Shown: positions 27,051 to 35,088 of the stretch, piece by piece
Numbering within the stretch: the stretch's first letter is position 1
Layout: the number at the start of each line of letters is the position of its first letter
Source: Nocardioides marinus
Lineage (GTDB): Bacteria; Pseudomonadota; Alphaproteobacteria; Rhodobacterales; Rhodobacteraceae
Reading direction: 5' to 3'
NCBI GenBank assembly: GCA_019801415.1
Contig: JAHVJD010000003.1
Span: forward strand, 62,001 to 126,000
DNA length: 64,000 bases
Made by a program: the position numbers and the translations under genes
Notes under the pieces: model-generated
Told to the model about the DNA's origin: nothing
The model's database searches: none
Seen by the model: the letters and a program-made list of their open reading frames with translations, nothing else

Positions 27051-27140
27051 CAATGCTACCCTTCCAGATAAGCGCCCCTCGTTGGGGAGGGGTGTCCCGC
27101 CGTCAGAGCTAGAGCGCCGCATCCCGACTCGCAATACGGA
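27051..27140 (-). promoter_or_regulatory. serC leader, candidate for the serC RNA motif
   Basis: The 5' leader of serC-serA contains a CCCCTC / GAGGGG hairpin (about 27076-27096) just upstream of the ribosome site. A conserved serC RNA motif in front of serC operons has been described for Alphaproteobacteria. I infer this leader may be a member from its place and hairpin, not from a covariance match. Confidence 0.4.
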
Positions 27141-27342
27141 AAATACCCTCAAAGCGGCCAATCATCGAATTTTTGCGACATGAAATTCCACCATCGGAAA
27201 CAACCGCACCGATCCGACGCCACCGCGGGCCACCCCGGGCCTGACCGCGGCCTTGCGGCCATTCTGCCGCGTCTCGCGCTCTGGCTGTTTGCCGGACGGG
27301 CCGCTATGACACTGGGGAACAACCGATGCCACGGAGCCGCCG

Positions 27343-28230
27343 ATGTTTATCGCCACCCTGCTTTGCAACCCTGCCAATCCGGTGCTGGAGCCTGCCCTGC
27401 CCGACTCGCTGCGCAACGCCTGGGGCGGCGGTGCGATCACTTGGCTGGCTCCCGGCATCGCCGCCGAGTTTCCGCTCGCGGAGATGCCCGGCAACCGCTG
27501 GGACGTTTGGGCCGACCTGCAGGACAGCGGTGTCGACCTGGTGGTCCAGCCGCAGGAAGGGCGGCGCAAGAAGATGCTGCTAGCCGATATGGATTCGACG
27601 ATGATCCAGCAGGAATGCATCGACGAACTGGCCGAGGAGGCCGGCGTCGGCAGTCGCGTCAAGGAGATCACCGCCCGCGCCATGAACGGAGAGCTGGATT
27701 TCGAAGGCGCGCTGATCGAACGGGTCGGCCTGCTGAAGGATCTGCCGGAAACCGTGATCGCCAAGGTCCTGAAGGAGCGCATCACCCTGATGCCAGGCGG
27801 CCCGCAGCTGCTGGCGACGATGAAATCCGCGGGCGCCTACGCGGCGCTGGTCTCGGGCGGTTTCACCGCTTTCACGGCGCAGGTGGCGGCGGAGCTGGGT
27901 TTTGACGAGAACCGCGCCAACACCCTTCTGGTGCAGGACGGCAAGCTGACGGGCGAAGCCGCGCGGCCGATCCTTGGTCGCGAGGCCAAGGTGGAGGCGC
28001 TGAAGCAGATCACCGCCCGGCAGGGCATCAGCGAGGCTGATGTGATGGCCGTGGGCGACGGCGCCAATGACCTGGGCATGCTGAAGCGGGCGGGCGCCGG
28101 GGTCGCGCTGCACGCCAAGCCTTCGGTCGCCGCGGAATGCGACATCCGCATCAACCACGGCGATCTTACCGCGCTGCTCTATATCCAGGGTTACGCCCGG
28201 GATGAGTTCAAAGACGCATCCAAAGGCTGA
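27343..28230 (+). CDS. serB: phosphoserine phosphatase
   Basis: Last step of serine synthesis: phosphoserine to serine. 295 residues: an N-terminal ACT-like segment (1-75), then a HAD domain with the nucleophile D82 and D84 in LADMDSTMIQQECIDE, a conserved serine in ALVSGGFTAF, and the metal site in VGDGANDLGML. Divergent from serC-serA across 292 bp, so the whole pathway is made from one intergenic region. The next gene begins 6 bp after its stop. Confidence 0.96.
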   Translation: MFIATLLCNPANPVLEPALPDSLRNAWGGGAITWLAPGIAAEFPLAEMPGNRWDVWADLQDSGVDLVVQPQEGRRKKMLLADMDSTMIQQECIDELAEEAGVGSRVKEITARAMNGELDFEGALIERVGLLKDLPETVIAKVLKERITLMPGGPQLLATMKSAGAYAALVSGGFTAFTAQVAAELGFDENRANTLLVQDGKLTGEAARPILGREAKVEALKQITARQGISEADVMAVGDGANDLGMLKRAGAGVALHAKPSVAAECDIRINHGDLTALLYIQGYARDEFKDASKG

Positions 28231-28236
28231 CATCAC

Positions 28237-28995
28237 ATGCTGGAAGTGGGTTTCGAAACCCTGCTGCTGCTGTTGGCAGCCGGGTTCGTCGCGGGGTTCA
28301 TTGACGCGGTTGCGGGCGGCGGCGGGCTGATCACCGTGCCGGTGCTGCTGCTGGCGGGCGCTTCGCCTTTGCAAGCCTTGTCGACCAACAAGGTCCAGGG
28401 GCTGTTCGGAGCGGGTACCGCAGCGCTCAGCTATGCCCGCGGCGGCCATGTGGATCTGCGCGCGCAGGCGGGGCCGGCGCTGTTGGCCTTTGCCGCCTCT
28501 ATCGCGGGGGCGCTGCTGGTCTCGGTGCTGCCGACCGAGTGGATTCGCATGGTGCTGCCGGTTCTGCTGGTGGGTATCGCCATCTTCTTTGCCACCAAGA
28601 AGGGCTTGGGCGATCTGGACCGGGCGCGACGGCTGTCGCCCGCGCTGTTCACCGCCACGATGGTGCCGCTGTGTGCCGCCTACGACGGCCTGCTGGGGCC
28701 GGGCGCGGGCAGTTTCTACATGCTCGCCTTCGTCAGCCTTGCGGGCTACGGCATATTGAAAGCCACCGCGCATACCAAGCTGCTGAACTTCGCCTCCAAC
28801 GCCGGCGCGTTGCTGGCCTTTGCCTTTGTCGCGACACCCTGGTGGATCACCGGGCTGTTGATGGGGCTGGCACAGATCGCCGGGGCGCAGGCCGGGGCGA
28901 AACTGGCGCAAAACAAGGGCGCGCGGCTGATCAAGCCGCTCTTGGTGCTGACCTCGGTCACCCTGGCGGCAAAGCTGCTGTGGGACATGACCTGA
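28237..28995 (+). CDS. TSUP (TauE/SafE) family membrane permease
   Basis: 252 residues with about eight hydrophobic helices. The family signature is the repeated glycine-rich half: GFVAGFIDAVAGGGGLITVP near the N-terminus and DGLLGPGAGSFYMLAF in the second half. Members export sulfite, sulfoacetate or other small organic anions; the substrate here is unknown. It starts 6 bp after serB and is probably co-transcribed with it. A tandem repeat and a strong hairpin follow. Confidence 0.9.
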   Translation: MLEVGFETLLLLLAAGFVAGFIDAVAGGGGLITVPVLLLAGASPLQALSTNKVQGLFGAGTAALSYARGGHVDLRAQAGPALLAFAASIAGALLVSVLPTEWIRMVLPVLLVGIAIFFATKKGLGDLDRARRLSPALFTATMVPLCAAYDGLLGPGAGSFYMLAFVSLAGYGILKATAHTKLLNFASNAGALLAFAFVATPWWITGLLMGLAQIAGAQAGAKLAQNKGARLIKPLLVLTSVTLAAKLLWDMT

Positions 28996-29003
28996 ACACC
29001 CCC

Positions 29004-29050
29004 GTGTGACCGGCGCGTGTGACCGGCGCAGCACGCATGGTGCTGCGCCG
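29004..29050. repeat. 13-bp tandem duplication running into a perfect hairpin
   Basis: GTGTGACCGGCGC occurs twice in tandem (29004-29016, 29017-29029). The second copy runs into a perfect 11-bp hairpin, CGGCGCAGCAC (29024-29034) and GTGCTGCGCCG (29040-29050). No T-run follows, but a second small hairpin (CCTGTTT / AAACAGG) lies at about 29069-29086. Probably the 3' end of the TSUP transcript. Confidence 0.6.
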
Positions 29051-29152
29051 GGCCCAACGGGAAGAGACCTGTTTTTCCAAACAGGCCGATGACGGGCGGG
29101 AGCCCCCCTTTGGCGATCGCCAATTCCCGACCCAAACTTTCCCTTCCATTAT

Positions 29153-29168
29153 TTAACAAAATTGTTAA
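29153..29168. promoter_or_regulatory. candidate operator/promoter of the ArsR operon
   Basis: TTAACAA-aa-TTGTTAA, perfect 7-bp arms in an AT-rich island, flanked by CATTA and TAATG that extend the symmetry. It lies 10 bp before the ArsR ATG, and no ribosome site fits between, suggesting a leaderless, self-repressed transcript. Confidence 0.65.
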
Positions 29169-29177
29169 TAATGGCGC

Positions 29178-29498
29178 ATGACCACGCTGCAAAAGTCCTT
29201 TGCCGCCCTGGCGGACCACACCCGGCTGGCGATTGTCGAACAGCTGATTGCCGAAGGGGAATTGCCTGCGGGTGACCTGGCACCGGGCGCGGGGATTTCA
29301 CCGCCCGCAATCTCGCGTCACCTGAAAGTGCTGCGCGAAGCCGGGCTGGTGCAACAGCGCGCCTTGGGGACGCGCCGCCTGTACTCTGCACGACCGGAGG
29401 GATTGCGCAGGATTGCCGACTGGACCAATGCACGGCGCGATTTCTGGCAGGGCAGCCTGGATCGGTTGCAAACTGCCCTGTTGGCCGAAGAAGACTGA
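29178..29498 (+). CDS. ArsR-family winged-helix regulator
   Basis: 106 residues. The winged helix begins FAALADHTRLAIVEQLIAEGE and its recognition helix is GISPPAISRHLKVLREAGL, followed by the wing QRALGTRRLYSARPEG. No metal-binding cysteine pair typical of arsenic or zinc/cadmium sensors is present. It belongs to the subgroup found next to AHSA1/SRPBCC genes, as here (next gene 31 bp on). Confidence 0.93.
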   Translation: MTTLQKSFAALADHTRLAIVEQLIAEGELPAGDLAPGAGISPPAISRHLKVLREAGLVQQRALGTRRLYSARPEGLRRIADWTNARRDFWQGSLDRLQTALLAEED

Positions 29499-29529
29499 CG
29501 GCCGGACATCGAGAAAAGGAGAAGACAGC

Positions 29530-29967
29530 ATGAGCGATCTCCACCTGCGGCGCATCTTTCCGATCAGCCCCGAGCAACTGTTTGCCTGGATCACGCTCCC
29601 GGAGCATCTGCTGAAATGGTGGGGGCCTGAGGGGCTGCACATCCCGGACCATGCGCTGGACTTCCGCCGCACCGGCCCCTGGCACTCAGTCATGGAAAAC
29701 CAGCAAGGCGAACGCTTCCACGTCTCCGGCGAGGTCACGCATGTGGACGCGCCCAGATCCATCGGTTTCACCTGGGCCTGGCACGGCGAAGACGGTCAGC
29801 GCGGCGACGAGAGCCATGTCACCTTCACCATTGCGGCCACCACGGAAGGGTCGATGCTGATGATCGATCACCGCGATCTGGGCACAGAGGATATTGCCAG
29901 CCGCCACGAGGAAGGCTGGAGCTCCACCCTGCGCAAGCTGGAGGCGGTGCTGGCAGATCTTTCCTGA
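29530..29967 (+). CDS. SRPBCC (AHSA1-type) domain protein
   Basis: 145 residues, a helix-grip fold: RRIFPISPEQLFAWITLPEHLLKWWGPEG at the start, split by the usual beta sheet, and HEEGWSSTLRKLEAVLAD as the long C-terminal helix. Proteins of this type bind small hydrophobic ligands; the ligand is unknown. The start at 29530 follows AGGAGAAG. Middle gene of the ArsR-SRPBCC-YCII set, presumably repressed by the ArsR protein. Confidence 0.87.
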   Translation: MSDLHLRRIFPISPEQLFAWITLPEHLLKWWGPEGLHIPDHALDFRRTGPWHSVMENQQGERFHVSGEVTHVDAPRSIGFTWAWHGEDGQRGDESHVTFTIAATTEGSMLMIDHRDLGTEDIASRHEEGWSSTLRKLEAVLADLS

Positions 29968-30000
29968 ACGACCAACCGCAGCAACCAAAGGAGAACACCA

Positions 30001-30321
30001 ATGCCTCAGTACATTTTCGCCTACCACGGCGGCAAGAAGCCGGAGACTGAAGAAGAAGGGGCAAAGGACATGGCTGCCTGGATGGCCTGGTTCGAGAAAA
30101 TGGGGGACGCCGTGGACATCCCCGGCAACCCCGTCGGCATGTCCAAAACGGTCAGCGCGCAGGGCGTGGCCGACAATGGTGGTGCCAACCCCTTGTCCGG
30201 CTTCACGGTCATCAAGGCCGACAGCATCGAAGCCGCCTGCGAGGTCGCCAAAGGGTGCCCGATGGTGGCCGATGGCAGCGGCTCCGTGGAAGTCGCGGAA
30301 GTGATCGAGATGGAGATGTGA
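30001..30321 (+). CDS. YCII-related domain protein
   Basis: 106 residues, small ferredoxin-like alpha-beta fold: MPQYIFAYHGGK, an amphipathic helix with WMAWFEKMGDAV, NPLSGFTVIKADSIEAACEVAKGCP and an acidic C-terminus. The family is common beside SRPBCC and ArsR genes, but its reaction is unestablished. AAAGGAG precedes the ATG. Last gene of the operon; a hairpin follows at 30331-30353. Confidence 0.82.
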   Translation: MPQYIFAYHGGKKPETEEEGAKDMAAWMAWFEKMGDAVDIPGNPVGMSKTVSAQGVADNGGANPLSGFTVIKADSIEAACEVAKGCPMVADGSGSVEVAEVIEMEM

Positions 30322-30330
30322 GCCCCCGAA

Positions 30331-30353
30331 TGCCCCGGTTTTGCGCCGGGGCA
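30331..30353. terminator. hairpin between convergent YCII and asparaginase genes
   Basis: Perfect 8-bp stem TGCCCCGG / CCGGGGCA with a 7-base loop. It has no strong T-run and may serve both directions. Confidence 0.55.
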
Positions 30354-30360
30354 CTCTGTC

Positions 30361-31359
30361 TCAGAACAGCAGCTCGGCCGCCGGGCGAATGGCCCCGCAT
30401 TCCAGACCGCGGCGGCTGTACAGCGTCTTGTTCATGTATTTGCGGGTCTCGGGATGATCCGCCTCCAGCACACCGAGGCTGACCAGCAGCGCGGCAATGG
30501 CGCATTCGCTGGCGCGCGTGGCCCCGTCGGTGATCTTCAGCGCCACCCCCAGTTTCTGCTCCGGCAGGATGGCGATGAACACCGCCTCGGCGCCCGTCTT
30601 GACCGCCACCTTGCCGCCCATGGCGCGCATCAGGTTGGTGCAGGCGCGCGTTTCTCCCGCCACCAGCTCGGGATGTGCCGTCATCGCCGCCACCAGCTGC
30701 TGCGCCGCCTGCGAGGCGCGGTCGGACCGGTCTGCGGCACTGGCGAACCACGCCATCGCGCGCGCCAGACCGGAAACCGTCGTGGCAAAATTCGGCGCCG
30801 AGCAGCCATCGATGCCGTAGCCGGGGCTGTCGTGGCCTGTGGTCTCCTCGAAGGCGGCCAGGCAGGCCTGCTGCACCGGATGGTCGACCTCGATGTATTC
30901 CGCATTGCCGCCCAGGTACTGGTTCAGGGTCAGAAACCCCGCGTGTTTGCCGGAACAGTTGTTATGCACCTGGCAGGGGCTGCTGTCGGTCTTGATCAGC
31001 TCGGTGCGGGCCGGGATGTCGTTGGGCAGCTGCGGCCCGCACCGAAAATCCTCATCTCCAAGCCCGAGCTGCGCCAGCCAGCTGTTGACCCGATCGGTGT
31101 GGATATGGGCGCCGTTGTGCGAAGCACAGGCCAGCGCCAGCTGTTCGGACGTGAGGCCGTACCGGGCCGCGGCGCCCGATGTGATCAACGGCAGCGCCTG
31201 GATCATCTTGGCCGAGCTGCGTGGATAGATCACCGCATCCGCATCGCCCCAACTGCGCAGGATCTGGCCGCTGGCATCGCAAATAACCGCGTGCCCCAGA
31301 TGCAGGCTTTCCAGCAGCGGACCGCGCCAGACTTCGGCCATCGGCACAGGATTCGGCAT
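30361..31359 (-). CDS. L-asparaginase, Rhizobium etli AnsA-type (class 3)
   Basis: Hydrolyses asparagine to aspartate and ammonia. 332 residues of the PF06089 type, unrelated to E. coli AnsB. Active-site residues known from the R. etli enzyme are in place: S48 and K51 in RSSAK, S80 in CASHNG, C135 in NNCSGKHAG, and further cysteines C186 (GIDGCSAPNF) and C240 (ETRACTNLM) that fit its metal/structural set. The ATG at 31359 has GGGGAGA before it. Single gene. Confidence 0.93.
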   Translation of the reverse strand: MPNPVPMAEVWRGPLLESLHLGHAVICDASGQILRSWGDADAVIYPRSSAKMIQALPLITSGAAARYGLTSEQLALACASHNGAHIHTDRVNSWLAQLGLGDEDFRCGPQLPNDIPARTELIKTDSSPCQVHNNCSGKHAGFLTLNQYLGGNAEYIEVDHPVQQACLAAFEETTGHDSPGYGIDGCSAPNFATTVSGLARAMAWFASAADRSDRASQAAQQLVAAMTAHPELVAGETRACTNLMRAMGGKVAVKTGAEAVFIAILPEQKLGVALKITDGATRASECAIAALLVSLGVLEADHPETRKYMNKTLYSRRGLECGAIRPAAELLF

Positions 31360-31539
31360 GATCTCTCCCCTTGTGTTCTGTGGGCGAAATCCTGCCAAAA
31401 CGCACTTTCACCCGTGGTGCTAGTTACGTTAGTGTGATTGTGTAGCGCAAGCGAGGGGATCGGCACAGACAGCGACTGAAACGCTGCGGACCCTTTGATT
31501 GAACTTGAGGTGAAACGAACAGTCTTGGAGTCGGGACAA

Positions 31540-32067
31540 ATGGCATCGAAACTCGCCCGCGTAGCTGCGGGCCTGTGTCTGGCAGCATTCGCAACAACCG
31601 CATCAGCGCAAGCGACCTCGACCAATCGGGTGGCGGCGAACGTGGATTGGAGCGTCTTTGAAGGCGAGAATCCGAGCGAATGCTGGGGCGTGTCTGCTCC
31701 CAAAGAGACGGTGAACACCCGTGACGGCCGTGTCGTGGCAGTACGGCGCAGCGCGATTCAGCTTTTCGTCACCTTCCGTGGCGAAGCAAACCCCAAGGGC
31801 GCGGTCAGCTTTACCGGCGGCTACCCCTTTGCGCCCGGGTCCACCGTGAACGTGGAAATCGGCGATTCCGAATTCGAGATGATCACCGATGGCGAATGGG
31901 CCTGGCCCGTAGAGGGTGAGGACGCCAAGGTCATCACCGCGATGAAGCGAGGCGCCACGGCAGTGCTGACCGCCCGCTCCGCCCGCGGCACCCAGACCAA
32001 GGACACGTTCTCGCTGCTGGGTTTCACCGCGGCGATGGATGAAGCGGAAAAACGTTGCACGAAATAA
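31540..32067 (+). CDS. invasion-associated locus B (IalB) family periplasmic protein
   Basis: 175 residues. Signal peptide MASKLARVAAGLCLAAFA with cleavage expected after ASA. The mature part follows the IalB family: ECWGVSAPKETVNTRDGR near the start, RSAIQLFVTF, a PFAPGSTVNVEIGD strand, then a lysine-rich ITAMKRGATAVLTARSARG and a C-terminal cysteine that could pair with the early one. In Bartonella IalB promotes red-cell invasion; in free-living bacteria the role is unknown. GGAG fixes the start at 31540. Confidence 0.85.
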   Translation: MASKLARVAAGLCLAAFATTASAQATSTNRVAANVDWSVFEGENPSECWGVSAPKETVNTRDGRVVAVRRSAIQLFVTFRGEANPKGAVSFTGGYPFAPGSTVNVEIGDSEFEMITDGEWAWPVEGEDAKVITAMKRGATAVLTARSARGTQTKDTFSLLGFTAAMDEAEKRCTK

Positions 32068-32089
32068 GCCATTATCGGCTTTGACAGGA

Positions 32090-32120
32090 AACCCCGGCCC
32101 GTGCCGGGGTTTTGCTTTTC
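32090..32120 (+). terminator. intrinsic terminator of the ialB-like gene
   Basis: AACCCCGG / CCGGGGTT stem with a 6-base loop followed by a T-rich tail, about 22 bp past the stop. Confidence 0.88.
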
Positions 32121-32238
32121 ATCCGGGTGCAGGGCTGAAGACAGCGCAGCGACCAAGATCGCTTCAGGATTCCCTTTTGATCTTCTGGCGAAATCCTATA
32201 TAGAGCCGCATCCGCCCACCAGCACCGAGGCTCATGCC

Positions 32239-33426
32239 ATGACCGCCAGCGCGCCGATTACCCAAGACGTATTGACCCTGCCCCGCAAGGAACCCGAGGG
32301 CGGCAAGATCAATCTTGTCGGCTTGACCCGTGACCGCATGCGCGAGGTGCTGATCGAGCATGGCACGCCGGAAAAGCAGGCCAAGATGCGTGTCGGGCAG
32401 ATCTGGCAGTGGATCTACCAGTGGGGCAAGCGCGACTTCGCCGAGATGACCAACCTGGCCAAGGCCTATCGCGCCCAGCTGGCAGAGCATTTCGAGATCC
32501 GCATCCCGGAAGTGGTGAGCAAGCAGGTGTCCACCGACGGCACCCGCAAATACCTGGTGCGGATCAATGGCGGCCACGAGGTCGAGGTGGTCTACATCCC
32601 CGAGGATGACCGCGGCACGCTCTGCATCTCCTCCCAGGTGGGCTGCACGCTGACCTGTTCCTTCTGCCACACCGGCACCCAGAAGCTGGTCCGCAACCTG
32701 ACCCCGGCCGAGATCATCGGCCAGGTGATGATGGCGCGCGACGATCTGGAGGAATGGCCCACCCCCGGCGCCCCCAAGGACGAAACCCGACTGCTGTCGA
32801 ACATCGTGCTGATGGGCATGGGTGAGCCGCTCTATAACTTCGACAACGTGCGCGACGCGATGAAGATCGCGATGGACCCCGAGGGGATCTCCCTCAGCCG
32901 CCGCCGCATCACCCTGTCGACCTCCGGTGTAGTGCCGGAAATTGCCCGCACGGCCGAGGAAATCGGCTGCCTGCTGGCGGTGTCCTTCCACGCGACCACG
33001 AATGAGACCCGCGACGTGCTGGTGCCGATCAACAAGCGCTGGAACATCGACGCGCTGCTGCAGGCGCTGGCGGATTATCCCAAGGCGTCGAACTCGGAAC
33101 GCATCACCTTTGAGTACGTGATGCTGGACGGGGTGAACGACAGCGACGAGGACGCCTACCGGCTGCTGGACCACATCAAGCGCTACAATATCCCGGCCAA
33201 GATCAACCTGATCCCGTTCAATGAATGGCCCGGCGCGCCTTACAAGCGGTCGTCGAACAACCGCATCCGGGCCTTTGCCAACATCATCTATCAGGCCGGT
33301 TATGCCTCGCCGATCCGCAAGACCCGCGGCGATGACATCATGGCCGCCTGCGGCCAGCTGAAGTCGGCCACCGAACGTGCCCGCAAGAGCCGCAAGCAGA
33401 TCGAGGCTGAAGCCGGGATGAAATGA
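32239..33426 (+). CDS. rlmN: 23S rRNA (adenine-C2)-methyltransferase RlmN
   Basis: Radical-SAM methylase for A2503 of 23S rRNA and A37 of some tRNAs. 395 residues. The iron-sulfur cysteines C136, C140 and C143 ([11 protein letters not shown]) have the CxxxCxxC spacing. Also present are the GEP motif ([10 protein letters not shown]), the substrate-binding LPINKRWN-type block and the near-C-terminal cysteine in [10 protein letters not shown] used in the ping-pong mechanism. ATG 32239 gives the family N-terminus. Confidence 0.97.
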   Translation: MTASAPITQDVLTLPRKEPEGGKINLVGLTRDRMREVLIEHGTPEKQAKMRVGQIWQWIYQWGKRDFAEMTNLAKAYRAQLAEHFEIRIPEVVSKQVSTDGTRKYLVRINGGHEVEVVYIPEDDRGTLCISSQVGCTLTCSFCHTGTQKLVRNLTPAEIIGQVMMARDDLEEWPTPGAPKDETRLLSNIVLMGMGEPLYNFDNVRDAMKIAMDPEGISLSRRRITLSTSGVVPEIARTAEEIGCLLAVSFHATTNETRDVLVPINKRWNIDALLQALADYPKASNSERITFEYVMLDGVNDSDEDAYRLLDHIKRYNIPAKINLIPFNEWPGAPYKRSSNNRIRAFANIIYQAGYASPIRKTRGDDIMAACGQLKSATERARKSRKQIEAEAGMK

Positions 33427-33462
33427 TCCCGGCCCGCCGCGGCCTGTGCCGTGCGGCGCAGA

Positions 33463-34929
33463 TCAGACGTAGAAAAACTCGACGGGCTGGAAGATGAAGT
33501 CATCGGCATCCAGCGCGTCGGCGTAGCCCGCCAGCTTGATGCTCAGGCTGCCGCCGGTGATGAAGGTGCTGCCGGACTGCGTGGTGAGCGTGAGGTCCTC
33601 GAACCCGTCGAGGTTCAGGATCCCGTCACTGAGATCAATGAGATCGCGCCCGGCTTCAAAATCCCGGATGACGTCTTCGTAGCCAATATCGGCCCAGCTG
33701 AAGACAAACACGTCAGCCCCCTTGCCGCCGGTCAGGAAATCCCGTCCGCGGCCGCCGCTCAGCAGGTCATTTCCGCTGCCGCCTTTCAGCACATCGTTGC
33801 CGCCATCGCCGTACAGCGAATCATTGCCCCTGTTGCCGAACAACCGATCCCGGTCATAACCATCGGTTCCCGCCGTGCCGAAATCGCCGATCAGCAGATC
33901 GCCCCGATCACCGCCGCGCAACGCATCGCGCCCGGAACCGCCATAGAGCGTGTCCCGCCCATTTCCGCCCAACAGCGAGTCATCTCCCCCCCCGCCGTAG
34001 AGCGTATCGTGCCCGGACCCACCGTCCAAAGTATCGGACTCACTGCCTGAATAGCCGCTCTCGCTGGTTCCTCCCAGCAGCCGGTCGTTGCCGCCATTGC
34101 CCAGCAAGTGATCGTTGCCGATACCACCTGTCAGGCTGTCGGCGCCGACGCCGCCCAGAAGTTCATCATCGCCTTCCCGGCCCAGCAGGGTATCGGCCCC
34201 ACCGCGCCCCAGGATGCGGCTGTCTTGTGCCGGTGCCAGAATGGTATCCGCGAGGTCGGCGGCCTCGATCCGGACACCGCCATCAAGGGTCGTGCCAAAG
34301 GTCCAGCCAGCGAATTGTTCGTCACTGCCGTAGATATGCCGCAGCGCATCATAATCCAGCCGACCGGGGGCCTGCGCAAAGCCTCCGCTGAAATTGTAGG
34401 TCATTACCGTCTGGATGTTGTTGTCCAGATCTTCAGCAAGGATCAGCTCTCCTTCGTGGGGATGTGACAGACCGATGCCATGGCCGATCTCATGTAAAAT
34501 GACCTCGTAGTTGAAAGTACCCGGCGCAACGGAGGTGGCGCCGTACTGTTCGAGTTGCACCACGATGTCGCCGCCGCCAGCCTGCTCCAGACTCGCCCAG
34601 GGATAATGCCCCCACCCCGCTATTCTGTTGGCAAAAGACGGGCTGCCGTAAAGGTTGATCATCGCGGGACCGTCGACCTCGACAAAGCGCAGACCAATGC
34701 CCTGTTCAAACTGGTCAAAAGCCGCTCGCACGTAGGATCGCTGCGCCTCGGAGAACGCGATATACTCACTGGCGCCATACGGGTCATCCCAAGCACTGCC
34801 CAGCGCGTCGCCTTCGGTGAAACTGTAAGTGACCACCATGCCCGATCCGGCATCGACGCCGCTGTTCCAACGGAAGCTGTCATCTTCCAGCATGGCGAGA
34901 ATGGCAGTGTGGTCGCGGACGACGGGCAT
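33463..34929 (-). CDS. serralysin-like M10 metalloprotease with RTX repeats
   Basis: 488 residues. The N-terminal catalytic domain (1-210) has the zinc motif HEIGHGIGLSHP (H146, E147, H150, H156) and a Met-turn at VMTYN (M176). Then come GGxGxDxLx calcium-binding repeats (about 240-410) and a C-terminal region ending in hydrophobic residues (EFFYV), which fits a type I secretion signal. No N-terminal signal peptide. No type I transporter is in this window. Likely an exported protease; substrate unknown. Confidence 0.9.
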   Translation of the reverse strand: MPVVRDHTAILAMLEDDSFRWNSGVDAGSGMVVTYSFTEGDALGSAWDDPYGASEYIAFSEAQRSYVRAAFDQFEQGIGLRFVEVDGPAMINLYGSPSFANRIAGWGHYPWASLEQAGGGDIVVQLEQYGATSVAPGTFNYEVILHEIGHGIGLSHPHEGELILAEDLDNNIQTVMTYNFSGGFAQAPGRLDYDALRHIYGSDEQFAGWTFGTTLDGGVRIEAADLADTILAPAQDSRILGRGGADTLLGREGDDELLGGVGADSLTGGIGNDHLLGNGGNDRLLGGTSESGYSGSESDTLDGGSGHDTLYGGGGDDSLLGGNGRDTLYGGSGRDALRGGDRGDLLIGDFGTAGTDGYDRDRLFGNRGNDSLYGDGGNDVLKGGSGNDLLSGGRGRDFLTGGKGADVFVFSWADIGYEDVIRDFEAGRDLIDLSDGILNLDGFEDLTLTTQSGSTFITGGSLSIKLAGYADALDADDFIFQPVEFFYV

Positions 34930-35088
34930 ATCAAGGACGCCTCTGGTACTGGCCAGCGGGACACAGCCCTGCGGTGACCGTTATCGTTATGTTGGATGAC
35001 TAGGATGCGGCACAAGGCAGCGCCGGGCAAGACTCCAAAACATCTTGCCCCGCGCTAAGAGGCGCAATTTGCACCACAGGCAGGCCGC

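Noticed and set aside
29178-30321. Arsenic-resistance operon suggested by the ArsR regulator
   Set aside because: No arsenate reductase, arsenite pump or methylase is present and the regulator lacks the metal-binding cysteines; the partners are SRPBCC and YCII proteins.
33740-34230. Periodic repeats resembling a CRISPR or minisatellite
   Set aside because: They encode the GGxGxDxLx calcium-binding repeats of the protease in frame; units vary and there are no unique spacers.
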